DNA of 64,000 bases from Lunularia cruciata (lineage: Eukaryota > Streptophyta > Marchantiopsida > Lunulariales > Lunulariaceae): contig OX419758.1 of the NCBI GenBank assembly GCA_948567375.1, forward strand, positions 39,695,473 through 39,759,472. Direction: 5' to 3'. The notes under the pieces were generated by a model. That model worked only from the letters and a program-made list of their open reading frames with translations. It was not told the DNA's origin and did not search any database. Every line of letters starts with the position of its first letter. The stretch's first letter is position 1. The position numbers and the translations under genes were made by a program. Below are positions 9,934 to 22,630 of the stretch, piece after piece.

Positions 9934-12900
9934 ATGGATGAATTCAAAATTTCGCAAAAGCAGATCACAGATCAGCAAAGAGAGCGCATCACTAATAATT
10001 TCAGAGCAGCAAAGGCCATCAGAGATAGAAAGCGCTGTCAATTGTTTCATACTCCAACTTCGCCTTCCTCAATATGGCCAGTCCATCTTGGGACAGGCCG
10101 GATGTCTCCTGATAGCTGCAGCACCTCCGGTTCTGAATTCAGGTCTGCCAATCCGCCCATTGTGTTCTCAGCATACAAACTTCAAAAGTATTACCTTGCT
10201 AATCGCAGCTTAAAAGTTTAATATGGTTTCCAGGATAAATTGCTCTCTTGGTTTACTGGAGTTTAACTATCACATCATTCCAACTGATGACCCCAAATTA
10301 TGTCCGGTCATCAGTTGGTGTTTGTAACTTATAATTCATCCTGTTCGTTTGCAACATCTAAAATTCTTGACATGGTCTATAAATTTCGGTTTATTCACCT
10401 TAACCATGAAGTCGATTTGCAGGAGTCCATCGACTTTTCGAGATAAGAAGAAGACACACACTGAAACAAACCCGGGAGGTATTCAGAGGACGCCCTTGAG
10501 TGAAATTAAAGCTAACAGTTGTTACAGCTTAGAAAAGTCTCAGGATATGAAGAATGTCACTCCCAAACAAGTTACGCCATCGAGTGACAATGCTCATAAT
10601 GACGTTGGACACGCCACAGTACAACGTATATACAATAATTTTCAAAGTCCGCCTGAAGCAAATGTACAGGTGTATAAAACTCCAACCTGCACGACCGGAG
10701 TACTCGATGATGATTTTGACGAAACGTTATTACAAGCGATCGATGTTTTATGCGGGGATAGGATTACGTCAAGGGGTAGACCCTGGAATCCAGTTGACAC
10801 GAAACATTTGAATAGCAAAGCGGAAAATATAGAGGATCCCATACTGTTAGTTCACGATGGATCAACCGACTCGAATGGACCAGGAGACAACCCGGACACT
10901 GCAGGAAGCTCAAAGGGGTTTAAGGAGGAGAAAATTTTGGGTTTCCTTTCAGCTGTATTTCGAGGCAAGCAAGATGAAAACGTTCAGACCATTTTACCAA
11001 TGCCACCTAAAACTGGCGCAGTTGTCCGCCAGAGTGAATGCACCGCACTTGCTGGGGTTTGTCAAAGCACAATTATAGTACCAAAAGTTGCCACTCCCGA
11101 TGCAACGGGACAAGTTGCAGCCACGGTAGAAGTAGACGAGCACGGAGCTTGTAATGCTGACCCTGTGGAAACTATTGAGCTATCCTCTGCTTTACTCCCT
11201 TGTCAGATGAAAACGCCGATGCCTTCTACAGAGACAGATCTGCTAAGGAACGAAGAGATTTTGTCCACGGATTCATCTACCAATTTCGGATTGTCTGAGA
11301 GATGTAGTTCTGATGTGGTGAATATTATGGTGGCGAGAGAGGCTGGTCAATGTGGGGAGCCAGGGGCACATCAGGGAGTACCAGCGTATCTTGAGAAGTT
11401 GAACTTGTCTCAAAGAGAAGCAGCTACGAGTGACACCACGAAGCCATTACTAATTCTTGCTGGCCCTGGAAGTGGAAAGGTGCACATTTCTCGAACTCTC
11501 AAGTAGCTTGTTGTTGGTCAACCACAAGTGTCTGGTCTGCATTGCCTAAGCTTTGGCCTAAGTTCTACTTCTGTTAGGTTGGAAGAAGTAGAAGGCTGAC
11601 TAACGTCTTCTGGGGTTTTTCAGACCGCAACTATGGTGGCGCGTTTGATACACCTGTTGCAGGAGGTTTGCGCAGAACTTCTCCTATGGATTTATACATC
11701 AGATATAAATGCCTGCTCAATGTATTCCTACTTATAAACGACTTTATCCAAGGACTGACAAGTGTGGTGAAATCAGGGGACAGAGCCTAAAAATATATTG
11801 GCCATGACCTTCACAACTGCAGCTGCTACTGAAATGAGGGAAAGGGTTGGAATCGCCGTTGGAAAAGCAGTATCTAAGGAGTTGGCCATCAACACCTTTC
11901 ATTCGTTTTGCTTGCAACTGTGTCGTTTACATGCTGAAAAGTAAGCTCCTTGTTGTTCGGAACGGGAGCCACCCCCATTTGCTGTGTTTTTTGAAACTAA
12001 TTTTGTTAGACTGGTGTGACAGGTAATGGAACATCTGTACAATGAAGAGCACATCAGTTATGTTCATCCATTAGACTCTTAGTTTATCTAACTGACATAG
12101 GTTAGTGAAGAGTCATGTAATTGACATACTAATCAGTCCTGTCAATCACCACAGCTCTTGAACTTCTGGAGCGTGCCTATGTACCTATTTCATCCTATTC
12201 AGTGACTATTAGAAGCTAAGCATTTAGTCTACTTCATTTTACCCTTTTTTCCCTTTGTTTCTCACCTGGTATCAGAGTTCTGAAGGCGTTGCAATTTTCA
12301 GTAGTTGCTAGGGGATGTCTTAGCACACAATTCAAAATTTCTGAGGGATTTGATCTTCTTACACATCAGTGTATCTGGAAACAAGGACCTTTTGTTTAGG
12401 GTTCGTTTCTCGTCTCTGGATTTTGGGAGAGATTTTCTCCACTATCTGTGAATCAAACCTCTTTGATGCCTCTGAAATCTCTGATTTCTTTTTCTTCATA
12501 CTTCCGTCATCATGGTTGCTATTGCTCCTGATTATACAAATGTTCCATTACGTTTTACACTAATCTAACACCACTTCTTACTGGAATTAGGTAATCTAAA
12601 AATTATCCTTCATCTATCTTCCTAGTGCATAAGTAAATTCATCACAGAAGTCCTGCATCAATTCTTGTGTGAAGATATCAGCAATATTATTTTTGCTATG
12701 AACACCCGGAAAACAAGCAAAGACAATATTCCAGAAATCTTCACACAAGGAATTGGTATGATAAATTTATTAATGCAATAAAAGTTATAGATAAAAGATA
12801 ATATTTCAGATTACGAAATGTCCATTAAGAAGGGGTGTTAAACTAGTGTAAAAGCTAATAGAACATTTATACATTCAAGAAGAGCACATTAGTTATGCTC

Positions 12901-15900
12901 ATCCACTAGACTCTTAGTTTATCTAACTGACATAGGTTGGTGAAGTGTAATATAACTGACATGCCAATCAGTCATATCAATCAATCATGTCAATCAGGCA
13001 GAGCTCTGGCATCAGTTATGCTCATCCATTAGATTCTCAGTTATCTAACTGACATAGGTTAGTGAAGAGTCATATAACTGACATGCCAATCAGTCATATC
13101 AATCAATCATGTCAATCAAGCAGAGCTCTGGCATCAGTTATGCTCATCCATTAGACTCTCAGTTTATCTAACTAACATAGGTTGGTGAAGAGTCATATAA
13201 CTGACATGCCAATCAGTCATGTCAATCAGGCAGAGCTCTGGAGCTCGCCTACACACCTATTTAATCGCTGTTCAGGGATTATTAGAAGCTAATCTTTTAG
13301 TCTACTTCATTTCCTCACAAATTTTGACGTTCATTGAGCAAGTAAGTGCATCTAGCACTTGATGTAAGTCATAGGAATTTGAATCGCTTGATGGTGGCAA
13401 AAATAAAGAACGGATATCAGTTTGACATTTAAATCATGCTGACAGTCAACGGGTTTATAATACTTGAGGACTCTGGTATCAATCATGATACCTTGGTACA
13501 AATCTACCGACGTTAATTCAACAGGGGTTCGACAGGATATGGGGATTGTTTCGCCTCAAGGGGAGCTCAAGCATGCTCTTACTACTCCCGGATATTTGCT
13601 CACAGGTTATGGCGCACTCCTGATTTTCTGGTGTATGGCAACGGACAACAAAGAAAAGCTGTGATTGAGGCCACCAGAATCGCACTTTCAGACAACGAAG
13701 GTGCTCAAATGTCTGGATTGGATTCTCTAAAGGGCTTTACGGATGCAAACTGTGAAAGTAAGAACCCCTCACTATGGAGAGAGCAAGCGAGAAAGTGGCA
13801 GCAGTTCGTAACCCAGGTGAGAACCTTTGAGCATCAACACGAATGGGTGGCCTCGTAAACCTCACAGCATTCGCGGTCAAATGTCCTCCCTGAGCTGTTC
13901 CGGTTTCTTGTACATAAATAAGCACATAAATGCAAGTAGAAAGCTCTCATTATCTTTCAAAAACGTATTTTAAAAGCCACTTGTTGGTCATTTTCCTTAT
14001 TTCTCCATTTAGGAGTACTAAGATTGATGTTGCTGCCTGACTAAATTCACGGCATGGGCTCTTCTGGAGATGCTCAGGCAAAATGCGCAGGTAGGACCTC
14101 CACAGACTACGAGAAGATAGGGAACACCCTCGGGGTAAGTCGTCCTGGGAATCCTGTCTGGGGGCAAATCTTCGTGAATTTCTAAAACCAAGATCTTTCT
14201 GTTGTACAAGCTACACATGCTGCAGTTATCGGGTTTGTGTTCGGAGAATTTCAAGAATTATTTTCCTCCATACAGGCTGCTATTATGAGGAACTATGCGA
14301 AGACGTTGGCAACGTGCAATGCTCTTGACTATCACGATTTTATCAGCTGTGCGGCCAGTCTTCTTGAGGAGCATCAGGAAGGTAGGACTAGAAGGTTACA
14401 ATCCTTAATAGAACTCGAGCACTTAGGCTAGGATGAAGTCTTTGATGATTGAAATTGTGTCTTTCGCGAACTTGATTAGCCCGCATATTCCGGGGCTGCT
14501 ACACTGCAATTTACGTACAGCTGTTGTTCAGCCTCATCTTACTGGTCTTTCTCAGCTGGGAGAGCTAAGGCCTTCACGCATTTGGCCTGACATAACAATC
14601 GAGGTGTTCTGATGGCAGTTCTAGATGAGTGTCAAAAGGCATGGTGCTGCATACTTGTAGATGAGTTTCAAGACACAAGCGCCATGCAGTACAAATTCTT
14701 GCACCTGCTTGCTTCTCACCGGAGAATCACTGTAGTTGGCGATGACGATCAGGTAAACCAGCATCGGAAGGGAACTGCGAGACTCTCACGAAAGCCATAT
14801 TTCTCCTTGCGCATCAAGATCCAAATACATCCTACAGATGTTTGAGGCTTCCCAGTTTCTGTTGTATTTTTAGTGGTTTGATTAGGCTCCATAAAATGCG
14901 TCACTCAAACTGAAGTGTGGGTGTAATATAAATCTTTGTTCTGTAATAAAGGTTCACCTCATGTACATCTTACAATGATCCGTCAGAAACGCAATACCAA
15001 GTACTTACTCTAAGTAATTTGCAGTCGATCTTTGGATTTAATGGAGCGAACTCAACCGGCTTTCTATCATTCAGGAAAGATTTTCCTGAACTCAAAGAGG
15101 TATCTGTCTAGAGAGAGTTTGACAAAGTCGACGCAATTGCTCTTTGACGCTTTCTCAAATCTTCCTTTTGGTTACGCGACTTCAGGATAGCACTGCCCGG
15201 CTGGTAACGTTATTGTGCTCTAAACTGCCTTCAGGTGAGACTACATCAAAACTATCGTTCGACACGTTGTATTGTTGAAGCTGCATCTGCCCTCATTAAG
15301 AACAACAACAAGCGTTGCCAAAGAAATCAGGTCGTCACAGAGAATCTACTCGGAGACAGAGTATCCTTGATATATGTACTAAAGCACTCACTTCAGCGTT
15401 ATATCTTTCGTGCCCCAATTGGCAAATTTGTTCAAATTTGTTCTGGTCTGTATTTAACCTTAACAGGTGTCAGATAGAAGTTAGAGAATGTCGGAATGAG
15501 TCTGCACAATGTGCATTTGTTGCGGATGCTATCCTGATGGCCACATCAGCAACAGACTCTAAGTTTGGCTCCACCGCTGTTCTTTATCGTCGTCAGGCAA
15601 GTGCAACTGTTGATTTTACAAAAAAAATAAAAAAAATACTAGTGAAAGAAGCTTTCTTTCTATGTTTCTTGTTGCTGTTGGATAGTCATGAATATGCAAC
15701 TCTCATCGGGTGGATACAAGTTGGAGTCAGGTCCCAGACTAGTTTTCAGCACCTTGCTAAACGTCCCTGTACCATGCATTTCGGATTTGGACTTCCGACG
15801 AGAGCTCCTCCCGGTTATTACGTGCTAAACTATGAGTTTTATGGTTGATCGCTGAAGCAGGTGACTGGAAAGCTATTCCAATCAACATTCCGTGCTCGGA

Positions 15901-18900
15901 AAATTCCGTTTAATCTACATGGAGTTGCATTCTATCGCAAAAAAGTAAGTGTCAGCATTTTGTTTTCAACTGAGAAGCTGTTTGCGAAGGAAGCCTATAT
16001 ATCCTGAATTGAATGTATCATTTTCCACACCTTGTACTGCCTGCCCTCGTTATATGTACAGTTTAACCTTATATGCCATTTTGCCCACTCGCCCAATAAC
16101 AATCTTTGAGTCTGATTATGCAATGCTTCTCGCTCTTACTAACATCATTCACCTACAATGCTTCCTCTGCTACCCGGATCACTACACTCTACCTGCAGGT
16201 TTTGCGTTTATATTACTTTCTATTCATCACATTTACTTCGCATACTTGTGGTTGTTCCTTCTTTTTCTGGTTTTCAATTACATTCGTCATCCTCAAGGCA
16301 TATATAAAATATGTTCTTCAGTTCTGGCCCTATAGGTGATTCCTAGGTCAGTTACTCACTCTTACCCTTCCACCTTGCCACACGACGCTGGGTTTTCCTC
16401 TCTTGCCGTTCTGGTGTTCTACGCACCAGATAATAAATGTTTTCTGCTTCTCTGGTTAACAGAAGGCTACAGCTAATACTGACCTCCCTATCCCCTCATC
16501 TTTTCGATTGTTTGTCTGAGCACCACTTTCAGGAAGAACCGAGTTTGCCTTGGCACTAATGAACAAAAGAACAGAAACTCGAGACTGGAATTGCATCCAG
16601 GTATCTTGGACACCCCGCAGATCACTGATGATGTCGTGGGTGTTTTCGTGCAGACTTACTATGAGAAGACTGCTTCTTCCTTAGTTTTGTTTTGTAGTGT
16701 TGACAGACTCATGCTGATATAGATCCCAGTCCTCATACACTCGCTCCGGTGCACTAACATTTTCATACAGTCACTTAGCCATGCTTCGCTCTCAGGATTA
16801 CACTTGCTCACACTCACAATGTGCTGCAGGTACCGGTGTATCACAAACATCATACTAACCCCTGTATGCAGACTTACGTATGCTTACTTCTCTTTATAAT
16901 TAGTTATGATGACCTTTACTTGGTTACCATCATATTTCGGAGTCAGAGTCAGTCCTGTCAGATGTGGGTACGGGTACGGAACCGGGTTGTTTACAACAGA
17001 TTCTGTATTCCGTTACACACTATATTCTCTATACGCGCTTCGCTCCAACCCAACCAAGATATCATCCACTCTCTCACTTCACTCCACTCCACCATTCTCC
17101 ACTAAATCTATGTTTTGCCCAGTCGCTCTATGTCTTTTACTTTCGGTTGGATCTTCCTACTCGCTTGATAATTCTCCTCTGCTTCCAAATTCAGATGCTT
17201 AATCTGTTGCTGCTGTTGTCTCTTGTTTTTCCTTCAGGATGAATACTAGTTCACTGCAGGTGCTACTTATGCAATGTACAATTTCCGTTCTTGCTTTCTA
17301 TCACTTTCGCTGATTTTCAGTTAACACTGACGAGATTGCATTAAATGCTCGACCATTCATAGCACCTTTATGTAATAGTTGTTACCAATTTGTCCATGTC
17401 CGACGGAAATCTCAGATGTGAACGTCTCTCTAATCTTGAGCAGATTATAAAACATATAACAGCTTTATTTTGGACCGGTAAGTTGCCAATTTGTCCATGT
17501 CCGAAGGAAATCTCAGATTTGAACGTCTCCCTAATCCTGAGCAGATTATAAAAAATATGACAGCTTTATTTTGGACCGCCTTACCGGGAGGCAAGGATAT
17601 TTTCTCGCGAAGAGTATTCAGAGCTCTTTATGGGGGAGATAAATCCGAGGCAAAGAAGGTAGGATTGGATGCCCTTCCAAGTAAGGTGGGATAATTCCTT
17701 TGAATTGATAGCTCTTTTCCAAAAATCTTCGCAGTCATAATATCTAAAAGTCGTGAGGTTTGCTTAATAGGACATGACTTCAACGCGCTGTTCAAACTTG
17801 CAATTAAAACTAGGAACTTAAAAGCTAAAGTCACTACTTCTTCAAACTTGCAACTGTTCTGCATCCTCGCTTGGTTGGTCTGAGTTGTTAGGTGGTGTTT
17901 GTCGTCTGAGTCTCCTTTCCGTGGGGACGCTACTGGGTGAAAGCAGAGATCGCTGAACTTGTGTTAATCTATTGTCGTTATAATAGGCTGTGGAGTACGT
18001 TGAGAAGATTTCAAAATGTAAAAATTGTAACTTTATAGACGCTGCAGCGGAGATCTATACAGCCAAAGTTTCAGGCACTTTTACAAGGTTTTTCCAATTG
18101 AAGCAATCAGCTATCAGATTACCTGTCACGTTCTCTCCTCGGTGACATGCAGACAAATTGTAGACAGACAGAGTCTTAAATGTGGCAGAAGGACAATTAA
18201 TTTTCCTTTTAAGCTTGATATTGCAGAGATCGAAGTAGCAAGTTACACTTTTGATTTAGATGGGACAGAGCCCTCTTTCTTCGTTGTTGTTGTTTGTGCT
18301 ATTATGGAAAGGTTTTGCTTATTGTGCTCATGCTGCTAACTTGTTCTAATTAACAGGCGCCAACTGGGCATGGGAAAGAAAGTTTTGAGTTCTATTAACA
18401 CAATCAAGCATCTGATTTACAAGGTAACACTAGTTCCACACTTCATGATATATTGCTTCTCCATTGTAACAAGATCACAGTGTCAGTCATGTCCTGTCCA
18501 TGCATGCTTACATGGGTATGAAACCACGTTCAGGTGACGAGTTTTTCATTCCATCATCAAAGCGTCTCCATTTCCTTTTATGCGTATGCACAGTATTCAA
18601 CATTATAGAGGTTCAGCAGTTCTTCTGCTTACTATGAGAATATTACGGTTTATCTACATCTTTTTCCACTTCATAGGACACCTTTGAAAGGACTCATGAT
18701 TACACCTTCTTTCTGATTGATCGAATGAACTGGATTGCTAGGAACGATCACTATCAGCCGTTATCTCTGCAGCCGCAAATCTGTTGCCTCAGGTAAACGC
18801 TTCGTTTCCACTATTTTGATCAATTGTGTTGTAAGATGGACACGATGAGTACGGATAATATGGGAGCCTATACCATTGCTCATTTCTAACTAATCTAAGA

Positions 18901-21900
18901 GAATGTTGCGTCAAATCTATGCTTTCTATGACTTATCGATAAAGCGTAGCCTATCATGCTATTTAGATTCTGTATATTCTCAACGGAGAGAATAGTCAAC
19001 TTGATAGGCTTCCGAGCCATGAACAATTTCAAGATGTTCTGTTTACAAGGCTGAGGGATGTCTTGTGGACGAGCAGAGGTCCATCTTTGATAGTAGGGCT
19101 GTAGTGACTGAAGATGGACGAAAATTGCTAAATGAAGACGAAGACCCGCGCACAGTAAGTTTGAGGATTTTGCACTCTGGACGCAAAGAGATTTGTCAAA
19201 TCTTTCAAGAGAAATTCCTTTCGTCTTTCGTTTTTGTATGATATTGGATGATAGTTTGGAGTGACTTAATGAGAACGCTTCATCCTCTTCACGAGCATGT
19301 GGATATGACCCAGGTTTTGGAATTCTTGCTTGATGATGTAAACGAATTCCTCGGGAATCACTACGATCCTGAAGCTGAAGGTCTTAAAGAAGCTGAGCTG
19401 AAGGGTGCTGGATGCTCGACGATGTTGAAGGCTTTTCTGGATTATCTCTCCTCAAGAGAAGAAGAAAACTTTCGGTGTCGTAAAGAGGATAATAACAATT
19501 CAGTGACACTGACAACAATGCATCAGGTAGTAAACACGAAACACTCCACCTTGTATTTCTTAACTGCATGAGTAGGATCTGATAGTGTTTCTCTTAATCG
19601 TCCACTTCGGAATTGAGCGAGTTAACGCTCTACCCTGACAAGACAAGCTTCTGTCTACAAATCATCACTATACTTATTCATGGGTCTGGGCGATGCAGTC
19701 TAAAGGCTTGGAGTGGGATACGGTTTTTATTGTGAAGGTACGACGTGAAAGTTTGATTTACGTTAAATCGTCTATTTTCAAAGGTTCTTGCGATTGAGAT
19801 TGAGATTGATTACGGTAAACGACAACGGTACATACAAAGGTCCGATGGCCAACGTAGTTCTCTCATTACTTGAGCTGATAGTTAAGCTCAAGCTCGTTGT
19901 CAAGATCAAAGAACGGATGCCTTCCGATTCAGATGATCTTCATTATCTTACTTTTTAAGAAATGCATCACTTCAAGTTGGCCTGACTTCTCCACTTTGTC
20001 TACTTTTTTCTCAAGGCCAATGATACAGAAACACCATTACTCCACGAAGGAATGGGCTGCGTAGACGAGAGTTCCCTTTCTCTTGAGGTGATAGCCTTGT
20101 GTACAAACTCTCACCTTAAGAAACAATCAAACCTTGCAAGCAACACGTGAATATCTAAGAAAGTAGGTCTCATATTCTTCTATTGACTTTTTCTTCACTT
20201 GCAGGAAGAACGGAGGTTATTTTATGTTGCGATGACACGTGCCAGGAGGAAGATTTGCATAAGTTATATAGTCGTTGATTCTAATCGCCAGGTTTGTAGC
20301 TACTGCAGTAATATCAGCTTAATTGTCTAAGCTCTACGAAAGGTTCATCTCTAGACTTTTGAATACCTGAGAGTCCAATTGATTCTTATTTTTGTGCGAA
20401 CGTAACTCCTCGACTGGACATTTTGCTGAGTTGCAGATTCTCCAGCCAACTCGATTTTTGAGGGAACTGCCTCGTCACCTTTTGGACTTTCAGGTCCAGC
20501 CTCGTTGCGTGTCTGGTGTTGTTCTCCATGCATTTCACATACTACGAGTTACGACTTGGTTTAAATGTGATTAGTAATTACCACGTACGTCAATATGGAT
20601 TCATGATTATTATATCTATGCATTTTAAAGCAGTGATTTCATTGCAGGAGGGCATGTGTCAGACGAAGCCAAGTACACCAATTTCGAACGGCAGCCACCC
20701 TTCACATACGAGCCTTAGGGAAGTGATATCTGTAGATAAAGGTTTATATAGTGCTGATTTAGAAACCTCAGAGCTTTTTTCGAATGTCGGAACTCTGGCC
20801 CAAAAGGGGGAAGGCTTACATGTAGCTCACGAGAGAACTGGTATGGGAATGCCTAAGGACAGTCACGAAGAAACCTGTGATGCAGCAGCAGTCCAAACTT
20901 GCTTACGCACTAATGGTTTTCTAAAGGGGTACGCCGGTCTAGCCTCTTTGTTTGATGATATTTAGATAATCAGAAACTATTTCTCCAGAGAAGGTCTTGG
21001 TTATAAGCATGAAGCTGACGATATTCGCATCTACAAGGATCAAATGTCTACCCATTGACTCAAGCAATCTCTCATAAACCATTAGATTAACTAGTGCTCT
21101 CATATCTGCAGGTTTAATGTTGAGGCGAGGTCTGTGGTGGCGGTGCTTTTTCATACATGGGCCAAGAAGCCTTCTTTTCAAGACGCACGGCGTCTTCTCA
21201 GCAAGGCAGAAGATCGAAAACCTTTGGGACCTTCGAATTTAATGTCTATAAACACGAACCAGTCAAATTACAGTATGAGTTGACCCAATACAGAGGCTAC
21301 AGCATGCACTAACCTGCGAGTATATCTGCTTTCTCGGTCTTCAATATTGCGCGGTCAGGTTGGCTTAGCTGACCAGGTCTTCCTTGTTTCACTGAATGTA
21401 GGTCGGATTCATTGTTGACGAACGACTCCGAAGCAAAAGAACAAGAAACAAAGTAAGCTACCCAGTTTGATTATCTTAAGCTCATTTTTGCAAAATCTCA
21501 ATTAAAGCAATATCTTTACATGTACAATTTATTCTTTAGTGATGGTAGTCAAGATGGGCTATTGATACGTCGGAGTGTTCATGGTGTCCAGCATGTTCCA
21601 CCCTATATCACACGGGATCCAGGAGATTTGTCTGGAAAAGTTTTGAAGATAAACTGGTAGAATCAAGGACATGAATAACATTACATATTAGATAAATTAG
21701 AATTATAAATTATAAATTAGATATTCAAGTTCTGAGAAAGGCGAGTGACTGAAATGTGCCGTAATGACTCTTTTAAACCTCTTAAATTTCTACTTTGCAG
21801 GATTACTACTAGTTGTTTGCAAAACTACTGGTTTACTCTTATCAAGAAGATTCGCTGATTGCAGGAGGTGCTTATCAATCTTAAGCTCGCATTAAGTCAA

Positions 21901-22630
21901 GAAGCTGCCCTCTCGTATGCGCAGCATGTACTGCTCGACCTTTCACACAACTGTCTGAATTGATTGACTTAAAATTTGAGAGTTGAACATGCGTGTGTAA
22001 AATGCTACTTATGCACACGTACAGCAGACCCCGGAATGTCTTCTAGTGGATAATTTTATATAGCTACCGGAACAACTTTGTATTGAAGAGAGTTCAACAT
22101 ATATTGACACCAATAAATTCAGCTTTGCAACCTCACTCTCCCGTGGTATGGGTGCTTACTGTGGGTAGGTACTCGAATGGGAGAAGCTTCCCATTGAAGA
22201 GAGAGCAGTCCTTCAAGTCGAGCGACAGGTACCTTATGGATTATCGCTGAAAGAACTTGCAAATTTTTAGTCATGATGGATTCCCTTGTGGACCGACTCT
22301 CAACTCTGTAGATACATCGTTCTGCTCAGGAGCACTTTCAGATGCAGAATAGTGAGCGGTCACAAGCTGCTGCTATTGCCACACCGAAACAGGTGCGTCT
22401 TAGTTATATTGGAGAGATGTTCAACTTGTAGTGTAGGCTTCAACTTCTAAAGCATCCAACCGGGTTCGGTGAAGTAAGTGCCCAATTTTAGGGCTTAATC
22501 ATCTTTCTGCAACTGACACGTGCATTTTTACTTCATCCAGATATCATACTTGCGAAGCTTAGGCTGCACAGTGGATCCATCATCTCGGCTCCATGCCTCT
22601 CGCTTGATTGAGAAATACAAAACACTTTGA
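9934..22630 (+). CDS. SRS2-like UvrD/REP-family ATP-dependent DNA helicase (29 exons, 1316 aa)
   Basis: Superfamily 1 3'-5' DNA helicase of the plant SRS2-like type, expected to act in nuclear recombination and repair. Exons: 9934-10142, 10423-11479, 11624-11665, 11777-11940, 13606-13816, 14070-14090, 14276-14381, 14619-14752, 15025-15099, 15235-15360, 15474-15596, 15861-15944, 17545-17658, 17987-18087, 18357-18423, 18742-18792, 19077-19154, 19314-19526, 19699-19737, 20016-20087, 20205-20291, 20437-20493, 20648-20928, 21112-21205, 21402-21452, 21865-21927, 22169-22228, 22312-22392, 22541-22630. All junctions keep phase; 3951 nt. Motifs: Walker A GPGSGK (417-422), Ia AMTFTTAA, Walker B DEFQDT (618-623), [34 protein letters not shown] (991-999), [18 protein letters not shown] (1030-1045). 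Residues 1-390 are low in conservation. The C-terminus ends [15 protein letters not shown], as I recall for the plant family. The start follows an in-frame stop. Two introns appear to be GC-AG. Apparently intact; an extra small exon between exons 5 and 6 is possible. Confidence 0.93.
12004..13319 (+). mobile_element. TRIM-like LTR retroelement in helicase intron 4
   Basis: Two LTRs (12004-12264 and 12836-13319) both start TGTTA(G/A)ACT and share their sequence. Perfect AATTT duplications flank the element at 11999-12003 and 13320-13324. After LTR 1 lies TGGTATCAGAGTT (12267-12279), an initiator-Met primer binding site, and before LTR 2 a purine tract AAGAAGGGG (12827-12835). The roughly 570-bp interior has no gag or pol. 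This is the structure of a terminal-repeat retrotransposon in miniature. It lies wholly in the intron and leaves the splice sites at 11941 and 13605 untouched. Confidence 0.9.
12887..13243 (+). repeat. Three tandem copies of a ~122-bp unit inside the TRIM 3' LTR
   Basis: Units starting CAT(T/C)AGTTATGCTCATCC begin at 12887, 13010 and 13132. The 5' LTR has one such unit (from about 12049). The 3' LTR is therefore longer because of internal tandem duplication. Confidence 0.88.
17381..17578 (+). repeat. 101-bp tandem duplication spanning an exon 13 splice acceptor
   Basis: Positions 17381-17477 and 17482-17578 are near-identical at an offset of 101 bp. Both contain the polypyrimidine stretch, the AG acceptor and the first 34 nt of exon 13 (ATTATAAAA...TTTTGGACCG). 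The downstream copy is read into the real exon (17545-17658). The upstream copy (17444-17477) is followed by GGTAAGT, a donor-like site. Confidence 0.9.

Noticed and set aside
10554-11078. Other open frames overlapping exon 2 on both strands
   Set aside because: Shadows of the coding exon without homology or splice support.
10349-11506. 385-codon open frame as a separate gene
   Set aside because: It is exon 2 of the helicase gene read into its flanking introns; it ends in the Walker A motif and needs the downstream exons.
12241-12290. Ty1/copia element because of the initiator-Met binding site
   Set aside because: No copia gag or pol is present; the size and structure fit a TRIM, whose autonomous partner cannot be told from this window.
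15949-17242. Overlapping open frames in the long intron 12
   Set aside because: Low-complexity, Phe/Leu/Ser-rich translations of pyrimidine-rich intron; no similarity to the helicase or other proteins.
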